Shown piece by piece: positions 53,836 through 62,666 of a stretch of DNA of 64,000 bases. Position 1 is the first letter of the stretch. Each line of letters opens with the position of its first letter. The DNA is from Flavobacterium sp. Its GTDB lineage: Bacteria > Bacteroidota > Bacteroidia > Flavobacteriales > Flavobacteriaceae. Where the stretch lies: contig NZ_JASLCE010000050.1 in assembly GCF_030146175.1 (NCBI RefSeq), forward strand, positions 1 to 64,000, given 5' to 3'. The notes under the pieces are model-generated. The model was not told the origin of the DNA. It saw nothing but the letters and a program-made list of their open reading frames with translations, and searched no databases. Both the position numbers and the translations under genes were made by a program.

Positions 53836-55002
53836 ATGAAAGACTTTAAAATGGTAGCCAAAACTTTTTTTGGCTTCGAAGAAATATTAGCAAAAGAATT
53901 GCAGGTATTAGGCGCTCAAAAAGTAGAGCAGGGTACCCGTATGGTTAGTTTTGTAGGAGACACAGGATTTATGTATAAAGCCAATTTGTCCCTTCGTACA
54001 GCACTGAAAATTTTAAAACCAATCCACCATTTTAGAGCAGTCAACGAACTAAGTCTTTATAAAGGAATCCAGTCTATCGACTGGTCGCAGTACTTATCGG
54101 TACATCAGTCGTTTGTTGTGGATGTAACCTTACACTCCGATTATTTCAGTCATTCGCAGTTTGCGGCTTTAAAGACTAAAGATGCGATTGTAGATCAGTA
54201 TCGCGACCGATTCGGAAAACGTCCGAACATCAATAAAGATTTCCCGGATCTACGGATCAATGTTCATATTCAGAATGATCAGTGTACGGTATCGTTAGAC
54301 AGTTCCGGAGATTCGTTACACCACCGTGGTTATAAAACCGCTACGAATATTGCACCGATCAACGAAGTATTGGCAGCGGGAATGTTGTTATTGTCCGGAT
54401 GGGATGGTCAGGGTGATTTCCTGGATCCGATGTGCGGAAGTGGTACGCTTCTGGCCGAAGCCGCGATGATAGCCTGTAATATTCCGGCGAACATCAACCG
54501 AAAAGAATTTGCTTTCGAACGTTGGAACGATTGGGACAATGAGTTGTTTGATCAGATCATGAATTCGCTGATGAAAAAGACCCGTGAATTTCATTATACG
54601 ATAAAAGGATACGATAAAGCGCCGTCGGCCGTAATGAAAGCCAAAGACAATATCCGCAATGCGAACCTTGACGAATATGTGAGTATTTCGCAGGCTAACT
54701 TTTTTGAAACCGAAAAAGAAACCCGCGGACCGTTACATATGGTGTTTAATCCGCCGTATGGAGAGCGACTTGATATCGAGATGGAGCGTTTTTACCGCGA
54801 AATCGGAGATACGTTAAAACAACATTATCCGGGTACGAATGCCTGGTTTATTACGGCGAATATCGAAGCACTGAAGTTTGTCGGTTTAAAACCATCGCGT
54901 AAAATCAAACTGTTTAACGGTAAGCTGGAAACCCGATTTGTAAAGTACGAAATGTATGAAGGTAGTAAACGTACCAAATTTCAAAATAACGATAATCATT
55001 AA
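53836..55002 (+). CDS. THUMP-domain class I RNA methyltransferase (RlmL N-terminal type)
   Basis: A 388-residue protein. The N-terminal ferredoxin-like and THUMP part (about 1-160) includes FFGFEEILAKELQVLGA and LRINVHIQNDQCTVSLD. The catalytic part has LDPMCGSGTLLAEAAM (SAM motif I, about 195-210) and FNPPYGERL (NPPY, about 305-313), typical of N2-guanine RNA methyltransferases such as RlmL/RlmKL. The fused RlmK domain of proteobacterial RlmKL is missing, as usual here. The likely target is 23S rRNA, by family. Confidence 0.88.
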   Translation: MKDFKMVAKTFFGFEEILAKELQVLGAQKVEQGTRMVSFVGDTGFMYKANLSLRTALKILKPIHHFRAVNELSLYKGIQSIDWSQYLSVHQSFVVDVTLHSDYFSHSQFAALKTKDAIVDQYRDRFGKRPNINKDFPDLRINVHIQNDQCTVSLDSSGDSLHHRGYKTATNIAPINEVLAAGMLLLSGWDGQGDFLDPMCGSGTLLAEAAMIACNIPANINRKEFAFERWNDWDNELFDQIMNSLMKKTREFHYTIKGYDKAPSAVMKAKDNIRNANLDEYVSISQANFFETEKETRGPLHMVFNPPYGERLDIEMERFYREIGDTLKQHYPGTNAWFITANIEALKFVGLKPSRKIKLFNGKLETRFVKYEMYEGSKRTKFQNNDNH

Positions 55003-55013
55003 ACGATACTAAT

Positions 55014-55253
55014 ATGGCCATGGCACCTAAAACCAAAGCATTTGTATATCAGTTAACGGCATTTGCAATCTTGTTTATTTTGTTCCGCTACCTGATTGGA
55101 ACATATACTAATTTACAGGGATTCTGGATTCCGGTTACCGCTTTTGTAGTAGCGACGTTACTGGCACCGAAATTTCAGGCTGTAAAAACCAACGATGGTG
55201 AACGACTTTTTATGAAATGGATTTTTGTAAAAGGTATTAAAGAAATAAAGTAA
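55014..55253 (+). CDS. small membrane protein downstream of the THUMP methyltransferase
   Basis: A 79-residue protein. Two helices (about 10-28 FVYQLTAFAILFILFRYLI and 36-52 FWIPVTAFVVATLLAP) and a C-terminal EKLFMKW-like basic stretch. It starts 11 bases after the methyltransferase stop and ends at a strong terminator, so it is the second gene of that operon. Function unknown. Confidence 0.7.
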   Translation: MAMAPKTKAFVYQLTAFAILFILFRYLIGTYTNLQGFWIPVTAFVVATLLAPKFQAVKTNDGERLFMKWIFVKGIKEIK

Positions 55254-55280
55254 AAAATCCCGGTTCTCCGGGATTTTTTA
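55252..55280 (+). terminator. terminator of the THUMP operon
   Basis: AAAAAATCCCGG (55252-55263) pairs with CCGGGATTTTTT (55268-55279), overlapping the last base pairs of the stop region. Confidence 0.88.
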
Positions 55281-55339
55281 TATCCAATTCCGTCCTGAAT
55301 CGTTAGGATGTAGTAGGAAGAGCCATATACGAAGCTGTT

Positions 55340-55837
55340 TTACCGTTGTGCTCTTTTGTTTTCCGGGATGTTAATAATTCCCGAACCATCGACCAGAGAT
55401 TGTTTTCCATTTTGTATAACCCGCATAACCACTTCAAAATCTTTCCAGCTATCGGAAGATACGGTGACAAAACCGGAAAGGGAATCGATTGCCGTTATCG
55501 TATAGTTATTGTCCGGATAATCCTGTCCGTCAAAAACAGGATCAAACCCAAGACCTAATTCAGGATCTTCTTTCCATCCTTCTTCCATGATACGGGTATA
55601 GTTTTCTTTAAAACCGGATGTTAGGAGTTTGCTCTGTTGTATCCAGGAAAGCGTGGTTTTCGGATCGGTGGACGTATCGAGAAAATGGGCATAATCCGAT
55701 ATAAATTGTATAGCCACCTTATAATCAATAGTAGTTTTTGAGGCTTCGGGAATGTTGTTTTCGGTGGTGTCTGTATCTTTTTTGGGTTGACAGGAGAACA
55801 GACTGATCATTAGAAGGAGTAGAATGCTATTTTTCAT
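55340..55837 (-). CDS. lipoprotein of unknown function
   Basis: A 165-residue protein. MKNSILLLLMISLFSCQPKK gives a lipobox (LFSC, Cys16), followed by an Asp/Thr-rich linker. The body has VAIQFISDYAHFLDTSTDPK and LGLGFDPVFDGQDYPDN, then WKDFEVVMRVIQNGKQSLVDG, a layout like small DUF3828-type proteins. No certain domain. It ends in a basic tail (KRAQR). It is a single gene. Confidence 0.65.
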   Translation of the reverse strand: MKNSILLLLMISLFSCQPKKDTDTTENNIPEASKTTIDYKVAIQFISDYAHFLDTSTDPKTTLSWIQQSKLLTSGFKENYTRIMEEGWKEDPELGLGFDPVFDGQDYPDNNYTITAIDSLSGFVTVSSDSWKDFEVVMRVIQNGKQSLVDGSGIINIPENKRAQR

Positions 55838-55866
55838 TTTAAAAATATTTATATATTGGTAAAGTC

Positions 55867-56466
55867 TTATTGGGGCATGAATTCATAGGTGCCCTCGGTA
55901 AAAAATAATTTAAAGCGAGGTAATGTGATGCCTTCGACAAAAATTTCGTTTAGCTTTCCTCTAAGACTAATGTATTTGCCTTCCAGTTCCGCTTCCGTTT
56001 CGGAAATACCGTTTTTGATCGTCACATATTCAAAAGAAAAAATCTGAGTTCCGGCAGTGTTGTTTACTCCGGAGAAAAAAGTGTCTTTTCTGTCTTTATC
56101 CAAATGAACACAATTGATATAACAATTACTGTTAAAAGGAAGTACGCGCAGGATCATCTCTTTCCCTTTTAAAGGTTTTATTTTTTCAAGCGCCTTTTCT
56201 TTTGATAGCTTTTTCTCATTTAATAACCCGGCTATAGAATAGATATACATATAGCGAAGACCTTTTGCCTCCAGATCGAGATCCGGTTTGGGATCAGCAT
56301 ATCGTAACAAATCGGAACTTAACTTTTCGGTGACCTCCCAATTTTCTTTATCCAAATTGGCTAGTAAGGTATCGAAATTGGCTTCAAAGTTTTCTGCGGT
56401 TATGGTTTGGGAATAACCGGAAAAGGAATACGTAAACAGGAGTAGTAGCAAACAATATCGTTTCAT
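55867..56466 (-). CDS. secreted protein of unknown function
   Basis: A 199-residue protein with a signal peptide (ending GYSQ). A helical N-terminal part (ENFEANFDTLLANLDKENWE, LEAKGLRYMYIYSIAGLL) is followed by a strand-rich half (LRVLPFNSNCYINCVHL with two Cys two residues apart from one another, then GVNNTAGTQIFSFEYVT). No domain recognised. It has the same orientation as, and 29 bases from, the lipoprotein gene downstream. Confidence 0.65.
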   Translation of the reverse strand: MKRYCLLLLLFTYSFSGYSQTITAENFEANFDTLLANLDKENWEVTEKLSSDLLRYADPKPDLDLEAKGLRYMYIYSIAGLLNEKKLSKEKALEKIKPLKGKEMILRVLPFNSNCYINCVHLDKDRKDTFFSGVNNTAGTQIFSFEYVTIKNGISETEAELEGKYISLRGKLNEIFVEGITLPRFKLFFTEGTYEFMPQ

Positions 56467-56535
56467 GATAGCGCACTTGAATTATTTTGAAAAGGAAAGA
56501 TATAAAAAATACAAGTAGTGTAAAAACGATCATAA

Positions 56536-56565
56536 ACAAAAAAGCAACGGAGATCCGTTGCTTTT
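56536..56565 (-). terminator. terminator after the 56.6 kb barrel gene
   Basis: AAAAGCAACGG (56540-56550) pairs with CCGTTGCTTTT (56555-56565). On the minus strand it is followed by T-rich sequence. Confidence 0.85.
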
Positions 56566-56568
56566 CGA

Positions 56569-57288
56569 TTATTTCTTTTTAGAGGTTTCGGTTTTTTTAG
56601 CCGTTTTATACAACGGAATAAAATAGGAAACCGAATAATTAAATCCGGCACCAAAGCTTCCGTCGTAGGTTCGGTTAAAGCCCGGAATATATAAATTGTC
56701 AAAACCTTCGGGTTTCTGATTCGATACCAGATAATTCAGGCGAACACTAAAACCAAGAAACAGATTACTGAAAATCTCGGCTTTTACACCGGCCACAAAC
56801 TCGATCCAATGAGCGGTCAAACCGTCGAATTTCTGATTGGGTTCCAGTGTGTTTTCTCCAAAATAAGGATTGGTATTGTAAATGTCGTAGGAATTTAACT
56901 GCTGGCTAAAGGTACTCACACTATAGCGCACCCCGGCATAAATCATATTTTCCATATCCAGCCAGTTGTCATACGCATTAAAATCGAATCCGGCTTTAAA
57001 ATAACTTCCTTTAGTGGTATAACTCAATTGCGCTTCGTTATCGGTAAGGTCTTCATTTCCGATTTCCCCGGCGATAAAAATCTTTTTCGAAAGACGGTAA
57101 TCCGCAACAAGCTCCAGTCCGCGGTAGTCCTTTTCATAAAAAGAACGCGCCAGACGACTCAAATCGGCACCTACACGAATACCATAGCGCTCCGTCTTTT
57201 TAGGAATGGAATCCTGAGCAACCGATGTTAGTGATAACCCTAAAAGGACAATACTAAAAATAGATTTTAAGATGTGTCTGATTTTCAT
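56569..57288 (-). CDS. outer-membrane barrel protein (resembles DUF6048)
   Basis: A 239-residue protein. A signal peptide ends SLTSVAQ. Strands such as RYGIRVGADLSRLARSFYEK, GSYFKAGFDFNAYDNWLDM and LGFSVRLNYLVSN show a small eight- to ten-strand barrel, and the terminal YKTAKKTETSKKK is a basic tail after the last strand. By recall it matches DUF6048. It overlaps the preceding gene by 35 bases, the usual partner in Flavobacteriia. Confidence 0.68.
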   Translation of the reverse strand: MKIRHILKSIFSIVLLGLSLTSVAQDSIPKKTERYGIRVGADLSRLARSFYEKDYRGLELVADYRLSKKIFIAGEIGNEDLTDNEAQLSYTTKGSYFKAGFDFNAYDNWLDMENMIYAGVRYSVSTFSQQLNSYDIYNTNPYFGENTLEPNQKFDGLTAHWIEFVAGVKAEIFSNLFLGFSVRLNYLVSNQKPEGFDNLYIPGFNRTYDGSFGAGFNYSVSYFIPLYKTAKKTETSKKK

Positions 57289-57790
57289 TTTGAATATTGG
57301 ATTGTTGGGTTATAGCCGATCCGATCCAAGGATTTGGATCATTAGGCAAAAGTACCGGATTATCGGCGTTTAGCTGAAAAACAGTTTTATAGCCACAAGC
57401 TCTGGAAACATAGATGTCGGTTCGGGCATAGGTAAAACTAAGCGTATCTTCATTTACCAGTGATGGGTTCGTGTTATTCGCATTTAAAATAAGACGGTAG
57501 GTGGTGTTATCTTCCGTAGTACGCAGCGGTAACCGGATCTTATTTCCATTGGTAAGATAACGGGATTCACCTTGTGCGCTACTGTTAAATACAATACCTT
57601 CAGTCATCCCTAAAGCGATTACCTTAAGATTGGTTACATTTTTTAAAACCGTTGGATTATCAATATCGTAAAACTCGACTACCACACTTGGCGTTGTAGG
57701 CGTACCGTCGGGGCAAATATCGTCTTTCTCACAACTCCAGAAAGAATTGGCCAGTATAAAAGCGATAGCAAAAGTTTTTAATTTTTTCAT
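57254..57790 (-). CDS. lipoprotein (resembles DUF6452)
   Basis: A 178-residue protein. From the ATG at 57790 the sequence MKKLKTFAIAFILANSFWSCEKDDIC has lipobox FWSC (Cys20). A beta-rich body VEFYDIDNPTVLKNV and YVSRACGYKTVFQLN follows. An upstream in-frame ATG would enter the rlmD gene. By recall it fits DUF6452, which is often next to the DUF6048 barrel, as here, and downstream of rlmD. It overlaps the barrel gene by 35 bases. Function unknown. Confidence 0.68.
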   Translation of the reverse strand: MKKLKTFAIAFILANSFWSCEKDDICPDGTPTTPSVVVEFYDIDNPTVLKNVTNLKVIALGMTEGIVFNSSAQGESRYLTNGNKIRLPLRTTEDNTTYRLILNANNTNPSLVNEDTLSFTYARTDIYVSRACGYKTVFQLNADNPVLLPNDPNPWIGSAITQQSNIQNENQTHLKIYF

Positions 57791-57797
57791 CGATCGA

Positions 57798-59210
57798 TTA
57801 TCGTTTTTCCAAAAGTACAACATTTTCCACATGATGCGTTTGTGGGAACATATCCACCGGACGTACGCGGGTTACTTTGTACATTTCGTCCATCAAAGCC
57901 AGGTCGCGTGCCTGAGTTGCCGAATTACAGCTTACGTAAACAACGCGTTCCGGAGCAATTTTAAGAATTTGTTCCACTACATCTTTATGCATACCGTCGC
58001 GTGGCGGATCGGTGATGATAACATCCGGTTTTCCATGCGTCGCGATAAAAGCCTCGTTAAAGACAACTTTCATATCGCCGACAAAAAAGTCACAGTTTGA
58101 AATGTCATTGCGTTTTGCATTTTCTTTCGCATCGGCAATGGCTTCCGGAACGGCTTCCACGCCAATAACCTTACGGGCTTTTTTAGATACAAACTGGGCA
58201 ATTGTACCTGTACCGGTATATAAATCATATACCAGTTCATTTCCGGTTAGTCCGGCAAAGTCGCGTGTGATTTTATAAAGTTCGTATGCCTGATCCGAAT
58301 TGGTCTGATAGAACGATTTGGCATTGATGCTAAAACGCAACCCTTCCATTTCTTCCAGAATATAATCTCTACCTTTATATAGTTTAATATCCTGATCGTA
58401 TAGCGTATCGTTGGCTTTGCTATTAATTACATATTGTAGCGAAGTGATTTCCGGGAAACGTTCGGCCAGGAAGTTTAATAATAATTCGCGTTGTTCAAGG
58501 TTTTCCTCGAAAAACTGTACCAATACCATGATCTCGCCAGTCGATGCCGTACGAATCATAAGGGTACGTAATAAACCTTCGTGATTTCTAGGGTTAAAAA
58601 ATGGCAGATTGTGTTCGTTGGCAAAACGACGGATCTCATTGCGAATCGCATTTGACGGATCTTCCTGTAAATGACATTTGGAAATGTCCAGAATTTTATC
58701 CCACATTCGCGGAATATGGAATCCTAATGCATTCTGATTGCTGTAATCTTCTTCACTCTGGATTTCCTTTTCGGTTAACCAGCGGGAATTCGAAAACGAA
58801 AATTCCATTTTATTGCGGTAAAAAAACTGTTTTTCCGAACCGAGAATAGGCTCGAATTCCGGTAATTCAATTTTTCCGATTCTTTTCAGATTGTTATAGA
58901 CCTCCTGGTTTTTGTAAAACAACTGACGATCATAGTTCATATTTTGCCATTTACATCCACCACAAGCCCCAAAATGATCGCAAACCGGATCAACCCGGTA
59001 TTCTGAAAACTCGTGAAAATGAACTGCTTTACCTTCATAATACGATTTACGTTTCTTAAAGGTTTGTACATCAACCACGTCGCCCGGTACTACATTCGGA
59101 ATAAAGATTACTTTTCCATCGGGTGCTTTAGCAACCGAAACACCTTTAGCGCCTGCATCCAGGACTTTTACTGTATCAAAAACGATTTTATCTGTTCTTT
59201 TTCTTCCCAT
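57798..59210 (-). CDS. rlmD: 23S rRNA (uracil-1939-C5)-methyltransferase RlmD
   Basis: A 470-residue RumA-type enzyme. An N-terminal TRAM-like domain (about 15-75) is followed by the iron-sulfur ligands in CDHFGACGGCKW (about 77-88). The catalytic domain has LYTGTGTIAQFVS (SAM motif I), TDPPRDGMH and VYVSCNSATQARDLALM with the Cys nucleophile. It methylates U1939 of 23S rRNA. The downstream lipoprotein and barrel genes start 7 bases later, so all three are co-transcribed. Confidence 0.92.
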   Translation of the reverse strand: MGRKRTDKIVFDTVKVLDAGAKGVSVAKAPDGKVIFIPNVVPGDVVDVQTFKKRKSYYEGKAVHFHEFSEYRVDPVCDHFGACGGCKWQNMNYDRQLFYKNQEVYNNLKRIGKIELPEFEPILGSEKQFFYRNKMEFSFSNSRWLTEKEIQSEEDYSNQNALGFHIPRMWDKILDISKCHLQEDPSNAIRNEIRRFANEHNLPFFNPRNHEGLLRTLMIRTASTGEIMVLVQFFEENLEQRELLLNFLAERFPEITSLQYVINSKANDTLYDQDIKLYKGRDYILEEMEGLRFSINAKSFYQTNSDQAYELYKITRDFAGLTGNELVYDLYTGTGTIAQFVSKKARKVIGVEAVPEAIADAKENAKRNDISNCDFFVGDMKVVFNEAFIATHGKPDVIITDPPRDGMHKDVVEQILKIAPERVVYVSCNSATQARDLALMDEMYKVTRVRPVDMFPQTHHVENVVLLEKR

Positions 59211-59214
59211 GGGG

Positions 59215-59222
59215 CAAAAATA
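59215..59222 (-). promoter_or_regulatory. -7 promoter element directly before rlmD
   Basis: TATTTTTG (complement of 59215-59222) ends only 4 bases before the ATG at 59210, so the transcript would be leaderless or nearly so. Confidence 0.4.
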
Positions 59223-59295
59223 AGGATTGTTAGGATTGTAAAGTGCTAAAACCTACTTTTTTTATTAGTGGTACAATTTGTAATGTTGGATTGTT

Positions 59296-59303
59296 TATAT
59301 TTG
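59296..59303 (+). promoter_or_regulatory. -7 promoter element for the histidine kinase
   Basis: TATATTTG, with TTG at 59278-59280 (15-base spacer, short). It lies 32 bases before the ATG at 59336. Confidence 0.5.
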
Positions 59304-59335
59304 AGACAATCAATGTTGTAATTGTTCACGGCCCT

Positions 59336-60427
59336 ATGAAATTATACACCTGGTTGTCTAATATTCCGTTTTTAAGAAAAAGCTATGCACTAAAATTCCT
59401 GTTTGTAGCTTTTTTAGGAATTCACATCCCTTTAATAGGTATTGTTATATATATTCTTTTTCATCCCAATATCATTTCGCCGGGAGTATTGTTTGTGATA
59501 ACACTCGTTTTAACACTGGTGGCTACCGCAATTACGCTCTGGATTTTGCGGAAACTGGTACAGCCTATGGAAATAGCGTCGGAAGCATTGATACGTTATG
59601 GCGAAAGAGGAATAATTCCGTCATTGCCTACCCGTTATACCGACGAGGTGGGAACACTGTTAACAAACCTACAGTTGCGAATCAATGAAAATGAAGACCT
59701 TCTAAGTGAAAAAAAAGACCTGACGTCATTACTGTCACACGATTTAAAAAACTACGCTTCCACACCTCAGTTTTTAGCCCGGTTTATTTTGGAAGAAGAA
59801 CCATCGGATAAAATAAAAAACTATGCGGAACTGATTTTGGAATCGACAACACATCAAATGGAATTTTTGGAGAGTTTTATTTCGTTATTACGAGAGGAAG
59901 AAGCTTTTTCGCGAACAGCAACCGAAAACCAGGAATACCGTCTGGATGAAATTATCGGACTGATCGAAAAAGTGTCGGATCAGAAGTTGTATAATAAAAA
60001 GCTCACATTGCGGGTAGTGAAGGAAGTCGATAAGATTGATGTGATTATGAAAGAAGAATATTTGCAACGTGTATTGATCAACCTGATAGACAATGCGATC
60101 AAATTCTCCTATACCGGTTCCGAGATTCTCCTATATATAATGGAAGAAAACGATAGTGTTGTTTTTGTTGTGATCGACAAAGGAATGGGATTTGAAAACA
60201 GCCGGAAAGACGAGTTGTTCGAGAAGTTTAGTAGACTTTCCCGTCCCGGAACCAATAAAGAACCGTCAACCGGAATAGGATTGTATCTTTGCCGCAAAAT
60301 AGTGGAACGCAGCAATGGCAGCATTTATGCCGAAAGCGAAGGAGCCGATAAAGGATCCAAGTTCACGGTAATCTTAAAAAAACGCCATCATCATGTATAC
60401 GCACCTCATCCTGTTAAGAGGGATTAA
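59336..60427 (+). CDS. orphan sensor histidine kinase
   Basis: A 363-residue protein. Two membrane helices (about 19-42 and 50-71) leave almost no periplasmic loop. A HAMP-like linker (about 72-120) leads to SLLSHDLKN (His135, phosphoacceptor). The ATPase has NLIDNAIKFS (N), DKGMGFE (G1), FEKFSR (F) and TGIGLYLCRKIVE (G2). No response regulator is adjacent. An upstream in-frame ATG at 59243 adds 31 residues but the promoter element lies inside it. It overlaps the DUF1697 gene by 35 bases. Confidence 0.87.
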   Translation: MKLYTWLSNIPFLRKSYALKFLFVAFLGIHIPLIGIVIYILFHPNIISPGVLFVITLVLTLVATAITLWILRKLVQPMEIASEALIRYGERGIIPSLPTRYTDEVGTLLTNLQLRINENEDLLSEKKDLTSLLSHDLKNYASTPQFLARFILEEEPSDKIKNYAELILESTTHQMEFLESFISLLREEEAFSRTATENQEYRLDEIIGLIEKVSDQKLYNKKLTLRVVKEVDKIDVIMKEEYLQRVLINLIDNAIKFSYTGSEILLYIMEENDSVVFVVIDKGMGFENSRKDELFEKFSRLSRPGTNKEPSTGIGLYLCRKIVERSNGSIYAESEGADKGSKFTVILKKRHHHVYAPHPVKRD

Positions 60428-60950
60428 TGTATCCGGACAAAAGATTATAAAAATGGAAGACCTGCGCAATCTGTTAGCAGAAGCCGGGTTTTCGAATGTA
60501 CAAACCTATATTCAGAGTGGGAATGTTTTTGTTGATTCCTCCGAATCGGATCCGGAGAAAATTGAAAAACAGGTTGCAACGTTGCTACTGGAAAAATATG
60601 CTTTTCAGGTACCGGTAGTAGCGGTTTCGGAAAGTAGTCTGCTTCGTATTTTTACGCAGAATCCCTATTTAAACGAACCAACAGTTCCGGTAAAGCAGTT
60701 GTATGTTACCTTTTTGGCTACCGAACCGACTGCCGAAAACAGTCTGCGCCTCGAACCGGAATTTGTACATCCCGATACTTTTCAGATGGCAACCGACCGA
60801 CGGGCGTTGTATCTGAATTATGTGAATTCGGCCGGAAATTCCAAAATGACCAATAATTGGATTGAAGGCAAACTTAAAGTAACGGCAACTTCCCGCAACT
60901 GGAATACGGTAACAAAGTTGATCGCTTTGTTTGAATCCCGAAAAAAATAA
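60393..60950 (+). CDS. DUF1697 family protein
   Basis: A 185-residue protein. It starts MYTHLILLRGINVSGQKIIKM with the LLRGINV motif, followed by GFSNVQTYIQSGNVFV, both typical of DUF1697. Its start overlaps the last 35 bases of the kinase gene, so both are on one transcript. A fold with two ferredoxin-like halves is known for the family; function is not. Confidence 0.85.
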   Translation: MYTHLILLRGINVSGQKIIKMEDLRNLLAEAGFSNVQTYIQSGNVFVDSSESDPEKIEKQVATLLLEKYAFQVPVVAVSESSLLRIFTQNPYLNEPTVPVKQLYVTFLATEPTAENSLRLEPEFVHPDTFQMATDRRALYLNYVNSAGNSKMTNNWIEGKLKVTATSRNWNTVTKLIALFESRKK

Positions 60951-60990
60951 TACACGAAAAGAAATCGGAACGGATGTTAAAAAATAAAAT

Positions 60991-61020
60991 TTGAACAGCT
61001 GTCGGTTTGTTTTACTTTTG
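60991..61020 (+). promoter_or_regulatory. promoter of the WYL-domain regulator
   Basis: TTG at 60991-60993, a 19-base spacer and TACTTTTG at 61013-61020, 19 bases before the ATG. Confidence 0.7.
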
Positions 61021-61039
61021 ACAGATAAAGCAGCAAACC

Positions 61040-61990
61040 ATGAACCGATTTGACCGCATTACGGCAATTTTAATTCAGTTACAATCCAAAAGAGTAGTAA
61101 AAGCGCAGGATCTGGCCGATAGGTTTAATATTAGCCTTAGGACGGTATACCGCGATATTCGTACGTTGGAGGAAGCCGGAGTACCGCTTTACGGAGAAGC
61201 CGGTGTAGGCTATTCTATTGTCGATGGTTATCGATTGCCACCGGTTATGTTTACTCAGGACGAGGCAATGGCTTTTATTACGGCGGAAAAATTGATGGAA
61301 AAACTGTCTGAAACGGCAATTCAAAATAACTTCCGGTCGGCGATGTATAAAATCCGGTCGGTTTTACGAGGTTCGGAAAAAGACCTGGTAGAAGGACTGG
61401 AAGATCATATCCATGTTCGCAAAAAGAAAAAAAATACAACTACAGCACCGGATAACAGTCTGGATATACTGCTAAAAGCCATTTCGGAAAAGCGCATTGT
61501 AAAAATGACCTATCGCGCTTTTGGAAACGAAGAGAATACGGAGCGGCTCCTCGAACCCATCGGGATTTACTACGAAAACGAATACTGGTATACGGTTGGC
61601 TATTGTCATTATCGCTCGGATTACAGGCACTTTCGAGCCGATAGGGTGGTGTCGATTCTTTTAACTGAAGAAGCTTTTCGCAAAGAACATTCTTCTCTTC
61701 AGAAATATCAGGAGCAGATCAAACAGGATTTGCATTTCAAAAGAGAAAGAGTGGTGATTAGGATCGATAAAACCATTGGAATGTATTTGCAGGAACGAAA
61801 GCATTATTATGGATTTGTGAGTGAAAAGATCGACGGCAACGAAATCGAAATGACTTTCCTGACCGAATCATTATACGAAGGTTTCGCCCGTTGGTATATT
61901 ATGTTTGCCGATTATGCCGAAATCCTGGAACCGGCCTCATTAAAAGTGCGTGTAAAAGAGCTGGCCGAAAAAATTTTACAAAAAGAATAA
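61040..61990 (+). CDS. YafY-type transcriptional regulator (HTH plus WYL domain)
   Basis: A 316-residue protein. The winged helix at 1-60 (RFDRITAILIQLQSKRVVKA, FNISLRTVYRDIRTLEEAGV) is DeoR/HTH_11-like. The WYL domain (about 140-210) has MTYRAFGNEENTERLLEPIG and ENEYWYTVGYCHYRSDYRHF, and a WCX-like C-terminus follows. WYL proteins sense nucleic-acid or small ligands and often control stress genes. An inverted repeat 15 bases past its stop, before a DinB gene, could be its operator. Confidence 0.88.
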   Translation: MNRFDRITAILIQLQSKRVVKAQDLADRFNISLRTVYRDIRTLEEAGVPLYGEAGVGYSIVDGYRLPPVMFTQDEAMAFITAEKLMEKLSETAIQNNFRSAMYKIRSVLRGSEKDLVEGLEDHIHVRKKKKNTTTAPDNSLDILLKAISEKRIVKMTYRAFGNEENTERLLEPIGIYYENEYWYTVGYCHYRSDYRHFRADRVVSILLTEEAFRKEHSSLQKYQEQIKQDLHFKRERVVIRIDKTIGMYLQERKHYYGFVSEKIDGNEIEMTFLTESLYEGFARWYIMFADYAEILEPASLKVRVKELAEKILQKE

Positions 61991-62005
61991 ACTTTAAAAA
62001 CCTGC

Positions 62006-62021
62006 TGACATAGGGTTGTCA
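62006..62021. promoter_or_regulatory. inverted repeat TGACA-N6-TGTCA, possible WYL-regulator operator
   Basis: TGACA (62006-62010), TAGGGT, TGTCA (62017-62021). It lies between the YafY-type gene and the DinB gene, 49 bases before the latter's ATG. Confidence 0.5.
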
Positions 62022-62069
62022 CCAACCGGTTGTTCCTTTGTATTGTTAAACAAAAAAACGATACATTAT

Positions 62070-62567
62070 ATGAAACTAATCACATTGTTACAGGAAGAAT
62101 TAGTACAGGAAGCAGCAACAACCCGAAAAATGCTTTCCATCGTACCCACCGAAAAATTAGACTGGCAACCACACCCAAAAAGTATGAAAATGGGAGTATT
62201 GGCAGCGCACATTGCCGAACTAACGGCATGGGTGGAAATGGTACTAACAACCAGTGAACTTGATTTTGCAAACAATCCGTACGAACCGAAAGAGGTAAAA
62301 AACACGGCTGAATTGTTGGCGTTTTTTGAAGAATCGCTTGAAAAGGGGAAAAAAGCATTGGAAGATAACGACGAAGAAGAATTCTGGGAAGAATGGACGT
62401 TGCGCAACGGGGATCAGATTTATAAAACCTCATCCAAATATGAAGTAATCCGTATGTGTTATTGTCAGATTGTACACCACCGTGCGCAGTTGGGCGTTTA
62501 TTTACGATTGTTAAATATTCCGATTCCGGGAAGTTATGGTCCAAGTGCCGATGAAGTAATGATGTAA
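62070..62567 (+). CDS. DinB family protein
   Basis: A 165-residue four-helix protein. MKLITLLQEELVQEAATTRKML is helix 1. MKMGVLAAHIAELTAWVEMVL contains the first His (AAHIAEL, about 50), and QIVHHRAQLGVYLRLLNIPIPGSYGPS contains the HxxQ motif. These match metal-binding DinB proteins, with the family's PGSYGPSADE end. I take the ATG at 62070; the frame is open to 62016, but that codes through the inverted repeat. It may be controlled by the WYL regulator next to it. Confidence 0.83.
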   Translation: MKLITLLQEELVQEAATTRKMLSIVPTEKLDWQPHPKSMKMGVLAAHIAELTAWVEMVLTTSELDFANNPYEPKEVKNTAELLAFFEESLEKGKKALEDNDEEEFWEEWTLRNGDQIYKTSSKYEVIRMCYCQIVHHRAQLGVYLRLLNIPIPGSYGPSADEVMM

Positions 62568-62600
62568 GGTTTTTATAAGCCGGTTACTAAAATAAAAATG

Positions 62601-62628
62601 AAAAAGCGCCTGTAAAGGCGCTTTTTTT
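62601..62628 (+). terminator. terminator after the DinB gene
   Basis: AAAAAGCGCC (62601-62610) pairs with GGCGCTTTTT (62617-62626), followed by Ts. Confidence 0.85.
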
Positions 62629-62666
62629 ATGTTTGAACTAAGATGAAGACTTTAAAAACATATCGT

